Shown one piece after another: positions 54,215 to 63,740 of a stretch of 64,000 nucleotides of DNA (positions within the stretch are counted from its first letter, which is position 1; each line of letters starts with the position of its first letter). Origin of the DNA: Labilibacter marinus (lineage in GTDB: Bacteria > Bacteroidota > Bacteroidia > Bacteroidales > Marinilabiliaceae). The DNA lies in contig NZ_LXYE02000018.1 of the NCBI RefSeq assembly GCF_001659685.2, forward strand, positions 62,001 through 126,000, read 5' to 3'. The position numbers and the translations under genes are program-made. The notes under the pieces are model-generated. The model was not told the origin of the DNA. It searched no databases and saw only the letters and a list, made by a program, of their open reading frames with translations.

Positions 54215-54294
54215 CTATTTATGTTCAACCCCAACAGGATTGTATGTGATATGCACTATTCCCTTTTTCTTTCTCCGTTCTCCTTGCTCCAACA

Positions 54295-55137
54295 CTAATA
54301 TCCTAAAATAGAAAGCATTTCCACTGCATATCTTCTTCCTAGTTTTCTAACTCCCTCAGAGTTAAAGTGTACATTATCTTTGCTAACTGCACATCCTTTT
54401 GAAGAAATAACACTTGCAGTTGGCACAACAACTGGCAGTTGATTAATAATATGGTTCATGCTTGAACACTTTCCACCCACATCAGCATTAACCACCTCGC
54501 CTGCCAACAATGGTACATCCTCAGCATTCAAGCCAAGATCTTTTAGCATATTTTCATAAACAATTTTAACATACGACGGCCAATTCTCGTCCCTCTCATT
54601 GGTTTCTCCCTGATGCAAAAGAATTCCCTTTATCACACCTTCTTTTTGGGCTTTTTTAGCCATTTCCATTAATCGCTCATATGGATTTCCTCCATAAGCA
54701 TTCACCTTTTCCTTAAACCAAGGCTCTGGATAGGTATCGGTATAATCCTGATAAATAGCTTTATCGAACAATCGGATATCACTGCCTCCTATGGCTACAT
54801 TCATTACACCCACTTCAATACTATCTGGAAGGATGGCAACCATTGTTTTTCCGAAATAATCGGCAGGCGATAAACCATGCCAGCAACTGCTCAATGGAGG
54901 AACTGCCGTATACCATTCTCCATATTTTCTATCCAAATCGGGACAATCCATTGGCGACATCATTTTTAAGCGAACGTCAGCCGTTTTATCTTGCCCTTCT
55001 ATTTTTGCAGAACCTTCCATATTAGATTGCCCGAAACATAAATAGATATGAAAATTGGGATTTTGAGAATGAGCACTTGTACTGATAGAAAACAAAGTCA
55101 GCGCAACTAAAACAAAATTATTTATATACTTTTTCAT
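54295..55137 (-). CDS. SGNH carbohydrate acetylesterase (single domain)
   Basis: A 280-residue secreted SGNH hydrolase. The signal peptide ends near SAHS (24). Nucleophile S38 is in YLCFGQSNMEGSA; VAIGGSDIRLFDK, LLHQGETNERDENWPSY and the Asp-His block DNVHFNSEGVRKLGRRYA follow. It is closely related to the catalytic domain of the T9SS-exported protein at 46999 but has no accessory or sorting domain, so it probably works in the periplasm on imported acetylated oligomers. The start is the ATG at 55135-55137, which gives a proper signal peptide; the longer frame begins with an implausible MLLYDLSNLES. Confidence 0.88.
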   Translation of the reverse strand: MKKYINNFVLVALTLFSISTSAHSQNPNFHIYLCFGQSNMEGSAKIEGQDKTADVRLKMMSPMDCPDLDRKYGEWYTAVPPLSSCWHGLSPADYFGKTMVAILPDSIEVGVMNVAIGGSDIRLFDKAIYQDYTDTYPEPWFKEKVNAYGGNPYERLMEMAKKAQKEGVIKGILLHQGETNERDENWPSYVKIVYENMLKDLGLNAEDVPLLAGEVVNADVGGKCSSMNHIINQLPVVVPTASVISSKGCAVSKDNVHFNSEGVRKLGRRYAVEMLSILGY

Positions 55138-55197
55138 CGATTCTAAATTACTTAAATCGTACAACAGCACGTGAAATGCCGTTGTACAATTACTAGT

Positions 55198-56214
55198 CTA
55201 TTTATGCTTTTTTACAAAATCTAATATTTCAGATACACTACAAGTGGCTAAACCAACGTATTTATCGGCTCCTCCATAATAAACATATAAAGTATCGTCT
55301 ACAATTACATTACCGGTAGGAAATACACACCCCTTGTAGAATCCTTCAATTTCGTAATCGTGCTCAGGCTCCATAATCCAATCGCTGGCACGCGCAATCA
55401 CTTTGGTTGGATCTTCTAAATCTAACAAAGCAACTCCTACTCGATAATATCCTTGGCCGCCATTTTCAACACCATGGTAAATCACTAACCAACCATCATC
55501 CGTTTTTAACGGAGGCGTTGATCCGCCAACTTTTTCTTCCCACGTTCCGTCAATTCCACCAATAATCATCGTACTTGGCTCATTCCAAACCATTAAATCA
55601 TCCGAAAAACGAATCCAAATAGCTGGTTTATCTACGCCATACTCATCACCAATCCATTGTTTTGGACGATGCAACATAGCATATTTACCATTGATTTTTT
55701 CTGGAAAAAGAATCACATCACGATCATCTAAGTTACTTTCGGTAACACGACCTAAACGTCGCCAATTTTTAAAATCCTTGGTTACAGCCAAACCTGAGTT
55801 TGCAATATTATCCTTCATTACTGCAGGTGAATATTCATTCGTCTCTGGTAATAAAATAACATCATGCTCAAATTTCCAATACTGACCTGGATAGTGAGGA
55901 CGATAGGCATAAGTCACATAGTACTCATCACCAAATTTTACGATACGAGGATCTTCAACCCCACCTTGATCTGGTCCATCTTCACTTGGCCCAAAGGTTG
56001 GTTCATCAGAAACTCGTTCAAAATTTACTCCATCATTACTTACTGCCGTACCCATGCGGATGTAATGCTGCTCATCGTCTCCAGCAGCACGATATAACAT
56101 CGTAAACTTCCCATCTTCGTACCATACCCCTGGGTTACAAACCACAAGATTCTCCCAACAATTAGTTGCGTGAGGTTTTAAAATAGGGTTATTTTCGTGT
56201 TTCGTTAATTTCAT
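55198..56214 (-). CDS. GH130 beta-mannoside phosphorylase
   Basis: A 338-residue cytoplasmic five-bladed beta-propeller. NPGVWYEDGKFTMLYRAAG, QGGVEDPRIVKFGDEYYVTY (with the catalytic-site Asp), WEEKVGGSTPPLKTDDGWLVIYHG and YYGGADKYVGLA are all GH130 motifs. It has no signal peptide, so it acts after import, using phosphate to split beta-1,4-mannosyl-glucose or mannooligosaccharides into mannose 1-phosphate and a shorter sugar. The subfamily cannot be fixed by eye, and no mannobiose 2-epimerase gene accompanies it. Confidence 0.93.
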   Translation of the reverse strand: MKLTKHENNPILKPHATNCWENLVVCNPGVWYEDGKFTMLYRAAGDDEQHYIRMGTAVSNDGVNFERVSDEPTFGPSEDGPDQGGVEDPRIVKFGDEYYVTYAYRPHYPGQYWKFEHDVILLPETNEYSPAVMKDNIANSGLAVTKDFKNWRRLGRVTESNLDDRDVILFPEKINGKYAMLHRPKQWIGDEYGVDKPAIWIRFSDDLMVWNEPSTMIIGGIDGTWEEKVGGSTPPLKTDDGWLVIYHGVENGGQGYYRVGVALLDLEDPTKVIARASDWIMEPEHDYEIEGFYKGCVFPTGNVIVDDTLYVYYGGADKYVGLATCSVSEILDFVKKHK

Positions 56215-56386
56215 CTGTCTAAGTTTGTTTTGTTTTTAAGTCTAACATGTAGCTCATACACCCTATTTATTTAAAATAGAGCTGCCCATACAAGCTACTT
56301 TAAGACATAAAAATTAGTTTATGACAGACATCAAACATGTAATAGACGCCTGCCATGTAAATCATTTATTTATAATCCGGTATTTA

Positions 56387-57904
56387 TTATTGCATGTTGG
56401 TAAATAAGATGAATGACTCACCCTCTAATGTAATATCTACACCTTTACTAAAATCGAAAGAAGCATTCGTTTCTGCTGGTTTTGCAAAACCATTTTCGTC
56501 AACCGCCCCAACAAAGGTTCCATCAGCATTAGACTTATAAGTGTATTTATCCATGGTTAAACCACCTATAGATTCGGATTTTAATACAACTGGATAAGTT
56601 GAATAATGAGAATTCACAAGCGCGATAGTATACTTACCATCCTTAGCTCCCATAATAGCACGAACGCCTTTTTTATTAGGCAACTTAATATCGTAAATAT
56701 CGCAGCCAGCTGGGAAATAACGACATAACAGCGAAACAGGATAAAAGAATGGACGAATCTCCTCATCTGCAGGATCGCTACAATGCTCCTCGCCAAGAAT
56801 ATTCCAGAACCCCCAACGCTTCATTTGATCTACACTATAGTCATCTCCATCCGGACTCACATACATGGCATCGTCCATGTCCCAAACCAAGGCTCCTGAA
56901 AATCCAGCTCGCATTGATTGCATGATAGCATCCGCCATATCAACTCCGTAAAAAGCTTCGTAAATCATCATGTTAGAATCTTCACCCGCATACGGATCTG
57001 CCTCAATAGCTGCCTCATTCTTTTCTTTTAATCCAGCATCAACCTCGGTATATTTAAAACCTATCTCACCTAAAACAATTCTTTTACCTTCTGGCGTAGC
57101 ATCGCGATAAGCCTGCAACATAGAAGTATAATCGCCACTACGAACAATCAATTGTTTTGGATAAACATGAATATCATAAAGACCTATTCCATCATCTAAA
57201 TCGTTGGCAGCTTTTGTTATCCATGTAGTTTCGTTGGTATTATCAAAAATAGCCACATCAGGTCCCATTAGCTTAATCGCTGATAGTTCATATTTCTCCA
57301 TCTCCTCTAAATAGGCTACTTGCACATCTCTCCATACATCATAACTTCCTTGCGTAGAAGACCAGCTGCCATTAGGTTCGTTAATGATATTTACCGTTTT
57401 TATAACAGAATATCCTTTTTCGTTCACCAAATGATTTAAGAACTTAACCGAGTTAGCAATCCATTCCATATCGATATCGCCAATATTTCCGGTATGATGA
57501 TGCCCCCACTCGCCATAGGTAATTTCAATATTTCGGCTTTGTGCATATTCTAACATTTTAAGCAATTTTCCAGAAATACTTGTTTCGTCGTATTTACCAT
57601 CATATATGTAAGCATTGTTAGCATTAGTAAGGATGCGTAAAAACGGTGGACGCATATAATCAATACGCTCAAATAAAGTATTCCAGTCTGCATCACTTAA
57701 AGTTTCTTGTCCAATCCAATCCCCCACCGAGTCATAACCTCCCCATTGGGCTCCATTACCAACAAAGTCCGTTGAAATTACATCAGAAGTAATGATAATT
57801 TCGCGGTTTTTAATTACACTATCAGGTGTTCCCTCATCCTTTTCGCATGCCAAAACGGACAGTAGCATGGCCATTATTCCTATTATAATAAGTCCTGTTT
57901 TCAT
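56387..57904 (-). CDS. Lipid-anchored clan GH-A-like glycoside hydrolase, paralogue B
   Basis: A 505-residue lipoprotein (lipobox LLSVLAC, Cys at 20). It shows FVGNGAQWGGYDSVGDW, then RPPFLRILTNANNAYI. Acid/base E176 is in VNIINEPNGSW and nucleophile E280 in RIVLGEIGFKYTE. The DIHVYPKQLIVRSGDY segment, the MQSMRAGFSGALVWDMDDAM segment and a C-terminal beta-sandwich follow. It aligns along its whole length with the 52596 protein, yet many residues differ, suggesting an old duplication and different specificity. It is probably a surface or periplasmic exo- or endo-mannoside hydrolase. I cannot assign a CAZy family. Confidence 0.8.
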   Translation of the reverse strand: MKTGLIIIGIMAMLLSVLACEKDEGTPDSVIKNREIIITSDVISTDFVGNGAQWGGYDSVGDWIGQETLSDADWNTLFERIDYMRPPFLRILTNANNAYIYDGKYDETSISGKLLKMLEYAQSRNIEITYGEWGHHHTGNIGDIDMEWIANSVKFLNHLVNEKGYSVIKTVNIINEPNGSWSSTQGSYDVWRDVQVAYLEEMEKYELSAIKLMGPDVAIFDNTNETTWITKAANDLDDGIGLYDIHVYPKQLIVRSGDYTSMLQAYRDATPEGKRIVLGEIGFKYTEVDAGLKEKNEAAIEADPYAGEDSNMMIYEAFYGVDMADAIMQSMRAGFSGALVWDMDDAMYVSPDGDDYSVDQMKRWGFWNILGEEHCSDPADEEIRPFFYPVSLLCRYFPAGCDIYDIKLPNKKGVRAIMGAKDGKYTIALVNSHYSTYPVVLKSESIGGLTMDKYTYKSNADGTFVGAVDENGFAKPAETNASFDFSKGVDITLEGESFILFTNMQ

Positions 57905-57989
57905 TATCTAAAATTTTATTTTTCTGAAAAAACATTCACTCAGCAAAACTTCTGTTTCATGCTTTTTCATTTATTGTGAATTTGAATGA

Positions 57990-58019
57990 GTTACTGGAAG
58001 ATAGATATCCCCCAGTAAC
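57990..58019 (-). other. Hairpin without T-tract between the surface lipoprotein and GH-A genes
   Basis: GTTACTGG (57990-57997) and CCAGTAAC (58012-58019) are a perfect 8-base inverted repeat. No T-tract follows in the reading direction. It could protect the 3' end of a processed susCD-lipoprotein mRNA. Confidence 0.5.
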
Positions 58020-58030
58020 ATTTCCCAATA

Positions 58031-58948
58031 TTATTTTTCTAAATGGTAGTATGATCCAATACAAGAAACTAAATGACTCCACGTGGAATAATAGTTGTCC
58101 CAATCAATAAGACTTAAATCTCTCATGGTTGGTTCCAGATTTACTTTAACCGTTGTTTCATCAATTATCTCAATTACCCCAGTAGCTGATTCACTACCCG
58201 ACTCCATTACCAATCGTACAATTAGTGCTCCGTTGCCATCTTCATCGATATAATATTTTCCTTTACCTCCTTGAAGCTGACCAAACTGCGGAGCCCAGTC
58301 TTTTACCTCATGAATGCCATCATCAAAAACATAATTCGCAAACTCATTATCTGCTCCTGCAGTTCGAGTGTAGGTTCCGTAAGGCTTTCCATCTTCAATT
58401 CCTTCAACTGCTCCAAATGTGATTACATCATCTAATCCAGTTGCGGTTAACGGCATATCATTTACAAGATCAACATCGTAACCTGAATTACCCCAACCAT
58501 TGTAATCATCCCAAGAAAAACGATGTACAGCAATCCTCCATTCTCCCATAACAGGATTAGAAAATTCTTGTGCATAAACGGTCCATTCTTTGGTTTTTCC
58601 ACTTTCAGACGTGACAGTTATGGTTGTTTTTTTCTCCTCATTATCAAAATTCAAGGTAGAACCTTCTGCCACATCAGCAGATGCATTCCACGAAAGGCCT
58701 ATATATTCAATCTCCACTGATGAGATATTTGGCTCAACATCGGTATTTAAAACTACGGTTACTGTTGACTCTTCGGTATTGCTAACAATTGCTGCCGAAC
58801 CAATTTGATTCTTTAGCACCAAAGCACTAATGCCACGCTCATGATTCCATGAAGAACCATCTTCGTAAATTTTACTTAAAGGGTCTTCCGTACAAGAGGC
58901 CATAAAAACCGCTAGTACCAATCCGTATATATATAATAACTTATTCAT
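58031..58948 (-). CDS. Surface lipoprotein, probable glycan-binding protein of the PUL
   Basis: A 305-residue lipoprotein (lipobox VFMASC, Cys at 19) placed directly after susD, the usual place of SusE/SGBP glycan-binding lipoproteins. Residues 38-130 form an immunoglobulin-like domain (ISALVLKNQIGSAAIV ending GKTKEWTVYAQEF) of the type that projects binding modules from the membrane. Residues 135-300 are a second domain, with LDDVITFGAVEGIEDGKPYG and many tryptophans, shared with the N-terminal region of the T9SS esterase at 46999. I infer mannan binding. The gap to susD is ten bases. Confidence 0.8.
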   Translation of the reverse strand: MNKLLYIYGLVLAVFMASCTEDPLSKIYEDGSSWNHERGISALVLKNQIGSAAIVSNTEESTVTVVLNTDVEPNISSVEIEYIGLSWNASADVAEGSTLNFDNEEKKTTITVTSESGKTKEWTVYAQEFSNPVMGEWRIAVHRFSWDDYNGWGNSGYDVDLVNDMPLTATGLDDVITFGAVEGIEDGKPYGTYTRTAGADNEFANYVFDDGIHEVKDWAPQFGQLQGGKGKYYIDEDGNGALIVRLVMESGSESATGVIEIIDETTVKVNLEPTMRDLSLIDWDNYYSTWSHLVSCIGSYYHLEK

Positions 58949-58958
58949 TGCTATCGTT

Positions 58959-60461
58959 TTAATTTATGTTAGGATTCAAATCTTTCTCGCGCTGTGGGAT
59001 AGGATAAAAAGCAAGCTGCTCAGGAGACAATCCCGCTGCTTGTGTGACATAAGTCTGCACCATATTTTTTCTTCTTAAATCCCAAAGGCGATCACCTTCA
59101 AAAGCGAACTCACGCTGGCGCTCCTCAATAATTAAGTTTCTAAAATCATCTTGGCTTAAACCAGATAAATCCGTCAACTCGCTTACCCCTGCTCTTCTTC
59201 TAATTTCGTTGTAATACGGCAAGCTTTCTGCGTTTGCCATGGCCTCGGCATACACCAATTGAATATCTGAATAACGAATTAAGTATGGACGCGTACTTGT
59301 TTTATCCCCTTCAAATTCTGTATCGATATACTTACGTGTAAAAGGATAGATAATAGTCCCGTCAGCAACAGTACCTGTGGAATTATTATCCTCATCAAAT
59401 ATTTCAGTTACCAAGAGCTCTGTTACTCGCTTATCTGTAGCTTCATATTTAGATACCAACTCATCTGTAGTTTGAAATACACTCCAGCCATCATGCGTTG
59501 GTGAATATGATTCATCTGTATTTTTAAGATAAACAGTACCTCCTCCAATCCAAGGAATAAAATACTTAGATAACTTAGAGTAATCACCTTCTTGTGTACC
59601 TGAACGGTCCATTGATAAAATGAAGATATGCTCTTTACCTTCATTAGCGTTTACATCGTATATATTCTGCAAATTAGCATCATGACCATATTCACTTTGA
59701 GCAGTTAAAACTAACTCAGCATACTCAGCTGCTTTTGCATAAAGGTTTTCAGCACTTTCTGTTAAAGCATCATATTTAGGCACACCACTCTCTTTGGCTG
59801 AAGCTGCGAATAAATAAATTTTAGCTAACAAAGCTTGTGCTGCTATTTTATCAGCACGTCCTGCAACTCTATTCACCAGCAAATAATCATTCGCCTTTTC
59901 AAGATCCTCAATCATAAAAGCGTACATCTCTTGAAAACCCTCAGGCAAACTTGCATTAGTTTCCTCAATTTCATCGACTAACGATTTCTGCAATGGAGCA
60001 ATACCAAATGCCTTCACTATATTAAAGTGATTCCAAGCTCTTAAAAAATAAGCCTCACCAAGCAGACGCTTTTCATCAACCTCGTTAAAACCTCTTCCTT
60101 CTACATTTTCGATAACGGCATTAGCTCTGTTAATTGCGATATATGCACAACGATAATATTGCGATAAAAGCTCGTTTTGAGATGTAACTTCCCAATTGGT
60201 AAAGGCCGTTGCATCAGCTCCTTCATCCGACTTAACATTACAGTTATCTGTGGCCAACTCTGCAAAATAGAATGTAACTGGGGCATAACTTACCAAGGTT
60301 AAAGCATCGTAGGCATACAGCAACGAAGCCTCGGCATCCTCAACTGTTTTATAAAAGTTTTTATCAGAGTAAAACCCCTCTGGCTCTACAGTCAGGCTCT
60401 CGCATGAGTACACCCCTGCTGCAATGGCCAAACTGAATAATATTTTATATAATGTTTTCAT
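58959..60461 (-). CDS. SusD-like starch-binding outer-membrane lipoprotein
   Basis: A 500-residue SusD/RagB family lipoprotein (lipobox GVYSC, Cys at 19). Features are the early SDKNFYKTVEDAEASLLYAYDAL, TPR-like helices (RLLGEAYFLRAWNHFNIVKAFG, KIAAQALLAKIYLFAASA) and the C-terminal SusD domain (RYSDIQLVYAEAMANAE, NEIRRRAGV, IIEERQREFAFEGDRLWDLRR, FYPIPQREKDLNPN). It caps the SusC barrel and delivers mannan oligosaccharides. The gap to susC is 36 bases. Confidence 0.96.
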   Translation of the reverse strand: MKTLYKILFSLAIAAGVYSCESLTVEPEGFYSDKNFYKTVEDAEASLLYAYDALTLVSYAPVTFYFAELATDNCNVKSDEGADATAFTNWEVTSQNELLSQYYRCAYIAINRANAVIENVEGRGFNEVDEKRLLGEAYFLRAWNHFNIVKAFGIAPLQKSLVDEIEETNASLPEGFQEMYAFMIEDLEKANDYLLVNRVAGRADKIAAQALLAKIYLFAASAKESGVPKYDALTESAENLYAKAAEYAELVLTAQSEYGHDANLQNIYDVNANEGKEHIFILSMDRSGTQEGDYSKLSKYFIPWIGGGTVYLKNTDESYSPTHDGWSVFQTTDELVSKYEATDKRVTELLVTEIFDEDNNSTGTVADGTIIYPFTRKYIDTEFEGDKTSTRPYLIRYSDIQLVYAEAMANAESLPYYNEIRRRAGVSELTDLSGLSQDDFRNLIIEERQREFAFEGDRLWDLRRKNMVQTYVTQAAGLSPEQLAFYPIPQREKDLNPNIN

Positions 60462-60497
60462 TTTAAATCCTTTTTATTAAACCATTGTATTTATGAA

Positions 60498-63400
60498 CTA
60501 GAAAGTTAACTCTACACCCAATGTGTATTTTCTTAACTTAGGATATCCTCCCCAATAAATTCCATCATTACCCACTTCAGGATCGTAGCCTTCAAAATTG
60601 CTAATGGTAAATAAGTTGGTTGCATTCACGGTTACACGAGCTCTTTTAAACCACGATAGGCCAATGTTTTTAATATTATACATTAAGGAAACATTTTGTA
60701 GACGTACAAAACTTCCATCCTGAACATACCAATCAGACAAGTAATAATTTCTTCCGTCGCGTAAGCTTGGGTAATCGTTGGTTGGGTTATCCTGAGTCCA
60801 ACGCAATGGCGTATTACTTGGCTCGCTAAAGGCTTTAGTATTTAAAACATCCTGACCAAAACTACCATTAAAGAACATGGCTAAATCCAAGTTTTTATAA
60901 CTCAATTGTAGATTCAAACTCGCTAAAAAGTCTGGATTTGGATCACCAATGATGGTACGATCGTTTTCATCAATTACACCATCCTCATTTATATCCACAT
61001 ACTTAAACTCTCCTGGCTGTGCTAACTTTCCGTCTAACCCAGCAGCTAATCCTTCTTGCTCACTTTGAATGATTCCATCCACCTTGTGACCGTAAAATAC
61101 ATTTACCGCTTCACCAATTGCTAAAATATTAGGGATAGCTCTAAAAGCCTCAACATTGCTTCCGTTAAACTCATATAACATTCCAGTATTAGGATCACTA
61201 CTTAAACCAAATGCTAGCTCATCACCTAGTGCAACTACTTCGTTTTTGTTTCTAGAAACAATTAAAGACCCAGATAATCTCCAGTCTTGCGTATCAATTA
61301 CATCTCCTTCAATAGTTAACTCAATACCTTGATTTTTGATCTCCCCACTATTTACATACATTAAATCGTATGCTGCAGATGGTGACAACCAACGCTCACG
61401 AAGTAAATCGTTGGTATATTTGTTATAGTAATCGGCAATAACACGTAGCCTTCTATTGAAGAAAGCTAAATCGACTCCTAAATTCAACTGACGTGTAGTT
61501 TCCCACTTTAACTCAGGATTTGGAATACCACTCCATAGTTTTTTTCCTGTTTGACTATCCCATCGAGAAACATAACCTGGTCCGATAGCTGTTTGCCATC
61601 TACCATTTACATAGTATTGATCCTGACCATATCTACTATTAATTAAGTAAGCTCCAATAGGTTCTTGGTTACCCGAGATACCGTAACTGGCACGTAATTT
61701 CAATTCATCAAACACATTTAAATTTTTGATAAAATCTTCGTGGTGCATTTTCCAACCTAGGGCACCAGATGGGAACATAGCCCACTTGTTATTGGGTCCG
61801 AACTTGGAAGAAGCATCTGCACGCATGGTAAGCGTTGCCATATACTTTTCGGCCATTACATAGTTTAATCTTCCAAACCATGAATACATCACCTCTTCTG
61901 ATAATCCGTTTGAAACACGTTGTTTCTCTGGATCACCACCCGAAAGGTTTCCACTACCTAGTGATTCATTTAAGAAATCGTATGCACGTAACGAAGAGCT
62001 AGGATCTTTTTTATAACGATATGAAAAACCTCCCATCGCATTTACTTTGTGTGTATCATTATACACTTTATCAAAAGTTAAGATAGACTCTGAAATAATT
62101 TCGTTGGTATCATAATTATCAATACCTGCCGAACCATTATTAAATGTTCCGTCTTCGGTATATACTTTTGGATTATAGTACTCCGACAAAGAACGACCGT
62201 ACTTATAATTTAACTGCGATTTAAATTTTAAGCTCGATAGAATTTGAGCCTCCGCATAAGCCGCTCCTAAAAAATCAAGAAACTCAGTAGTGCTTGATCT
62301 ATTTTCAGTTAATGCAATAGGGTGACTATAATCCTGTGTTCCTACTAAGTAATAATCTTTTGTAGGATCGTTGTCTTCATAAACTGGAAAAATAGGGTTA
62401 CGCCAGTAGGCTAGTCCACCATTGTTATTTCTATTTCCTTTGGTGAAATAGACATTAGTACCAATGGTTAATTTTTCGTGTGCTTTATGCGTAACATTTA
62501 AGTTTACATTCAGCTTTTTGTAGTCATCTTCTATATAAATACCCTGATCGGTAAAATAAGTAGTACTTAAACTAAACTGTGTTTTTTCAGTTTGACTACG
62601 CAATGCAATATTGGTATTATTAGAAACTGGATTACGAAAAACTACATCATCCCAACGCGTATTATATGGCCAAGAACCATCCTCTAGTTCTTTAACAGAA
62701 GGGTAATAAACGCCATTAGGATCATTAGCTCCAACATATAGAGGAACAAAACCACCATTAATACGACTCTCGTTACTTAAACCAGCCATCAACACAGGGT
62801 CTCTCCATAAGTTTAATTCAGAAGTAAACTCAGAAATTGTGTTTTGCTGAGAAACCGTTACCTCCATCTTACCTTGCGCACCTTTTTTGGTAGTAATCAT
62901 GATAACACCGTTGGCACCACGAGAACCATAAATAGCAGTAGATGAACCATCTTTTAAAATCTCCATAGATGCAATATCATTGGGAGAAATCTGACTTAAA
63001 TTACCGGCATCTCCAATAGGAAAACCATCTACAACCACCAAAGGGTCGCTTCCACTTCGGTACGAACTACCTCCTCTAATGCGAATAGTAGCTCCAGCTC
63101 CCGGACTATCAGAAGATGCTGTTACCTGAACTCCTGCACTTTGCCCCTGCAATAAACCATCAATTGAACCTGCTGGCTTCATCGGTAATGCCTCCATTTT
63201 AACTGAAGAAACAGCTCCCGTTAAATCACTCTTCTGCACCGAACCGTAACCAATAACTATGACCTCGTCCAGCCCAAGCATCTCATCTTCCAACACTACA
63301 TTAAGTGTAGTTCTAACTCCCACAACCATTTCCTGCTGCACCATACCGATAGAAGAATAAACAACTGTTGCTTCCGCAGAACTTAAACTAATATTATACT

Positions 63401-63590
63401 CTCCATCAATATTTGTGATTGTTCCTGTTGTTGTTCCTTTTTCATAAACATTTACGCCAGGAAGCGGCATTCCCGAAACATCTGAGACTACTCCTTGCAA
63501 TTTTATCTGCTGAGCAAAAGCAAAAGCAGATATCGAGCAAAGGGTAAGTACCAAGAATGCACGTTTAAATATTCCAAACCTATTTTTCAT
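60498..63590 (-). CDS. SusC/RagA-family TonB-linked outer-membrane transporter
   Basis: A 1030-residue outer-membrane importer. The signal peptide ends near AFAQ (27). A carboxypeptidase-regulatory-like domain (about 30-110, KLQGVVSDVSGMPLPGVNVYEKGTTTGTITNIDG) is followed by the plug with DEVIVIGYGSVQKSDLTGAVSSV, SSYRSGSDPLVVVDGFPIGD and the SusC motif GSSTAIYGSRGANGVIMITTKKG. The barrel ends YPKLRKYTLGVELTF. There is no STN domain, so no anti-sigma signalling is expected. It heads the PUL transcript and lies 351 bases from the divergent regulator gene. Confidence 0.97.
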   Translation of the reverse strand: MKNRFGIFKRAFLVLTLCSISAFAFAQQIKLQGVVSDVSGMPLPGVNVYEKGTTTGTITNIDGEYNISLSSAEATVVYSSIGMVQQEMVVGVRTTLNVVLEDEMLGLDEVIVIGYGSVQKSDLTGAVSSVKMEALPMKPAGSIDGLLQGQSAGVQVTASSDSPGAGATIRIRGGSSYRSGSDPLVVVDGFPIGDAGNLSQISPNDIASMEILKDGSSTAIYGSRGANGVIMITTKKGAQGKMEVTVSQQNTISEFTSELNLWRDPVLMAGLSNESRINGGFVPLYVGANDPNGVYYPSVKELEDGSWPYNTRWDDVVFRNPVSNNTNIALRSQTEKTQFSLSTTYFTDQGIYIEDDYKKLNVNLNVTHKAHEKLTIGTNVYFTKGNRNNNGGLAYWRNPIFPVYEDNDPTKDYYLVGTQDYSHPIALTENRSSTTEFLDFLGAAYAEAQILSSLKFKSQLNYKYGRSLSEYYNPKVYTEDGTFNNGSAGIDNYDTNEIISESILTFDKVYNDTHKVNAMGGFSYRYKKDPSSSLRAYDFLNESLGSGNLSGGDPEKQRVSNGLSEEVMYSWFGRLNYVMAEKYMATLTMRADASSKFGPNNKWAMFPSGALGWKMHHEDFIKNLNVFDELKLRASYGISGNQEPIGAYLINSRYGQDQYYVNGRWQTAIGPGYVSRWDSQTGKKLWSGIPNPELKWETTRQLNLGVDLAFFNRRLRVIADYYNKYTNDLLRERWLSPSAAYDLMYVNSGEIKNQGIELTIEGDVIDTQDWRLSGSLIVSRNKNEVVALGDELAFGLSSDPNTGMLYEFNGSNVEAFRAIPNILAIGEAVNVFYGHKVDGIIQSEQEGLAAGLDGKLAQPGEFKYVDINEDGVIDENDRTIIGDPNPDFLASLNLQLSYKNLDLAMFFNGSFGQDVLNTKAFSEPSNTPLRWTQDNPTNDYPSLRDGRNYYLSDWYVQDGSFVRLQNVSLMYNIKNIGLSWFKRARVTVNATNLFTISNFEGYDPEVGNDGIYWGGYPKLRKYTLGVELTF

Positions 63591-63740
63591 GCGTGTAAAT
63601 TTTAATTTTCATTGGTCATATGGAACTCGTCAATTTTAAATACTCTTCTGCATCAAGAACATTTTATCAAGACTCAATTCATTCCACTAATTTTACATTA
63701 ACTAACCTGTTTTAATATTTTTTAATGATTAATCACTTTG

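Noticed and set aside
58078-58087. TCCACGTGGA, a perfect palindrome with the CACGTG core of parS sites
   Set aside because: It lies inside the coding sequence of a PUL lipoprotein, 42 kb from parAB, and only about 12 of 16 bases match the usual parS consensus. A single chance hit is likely.
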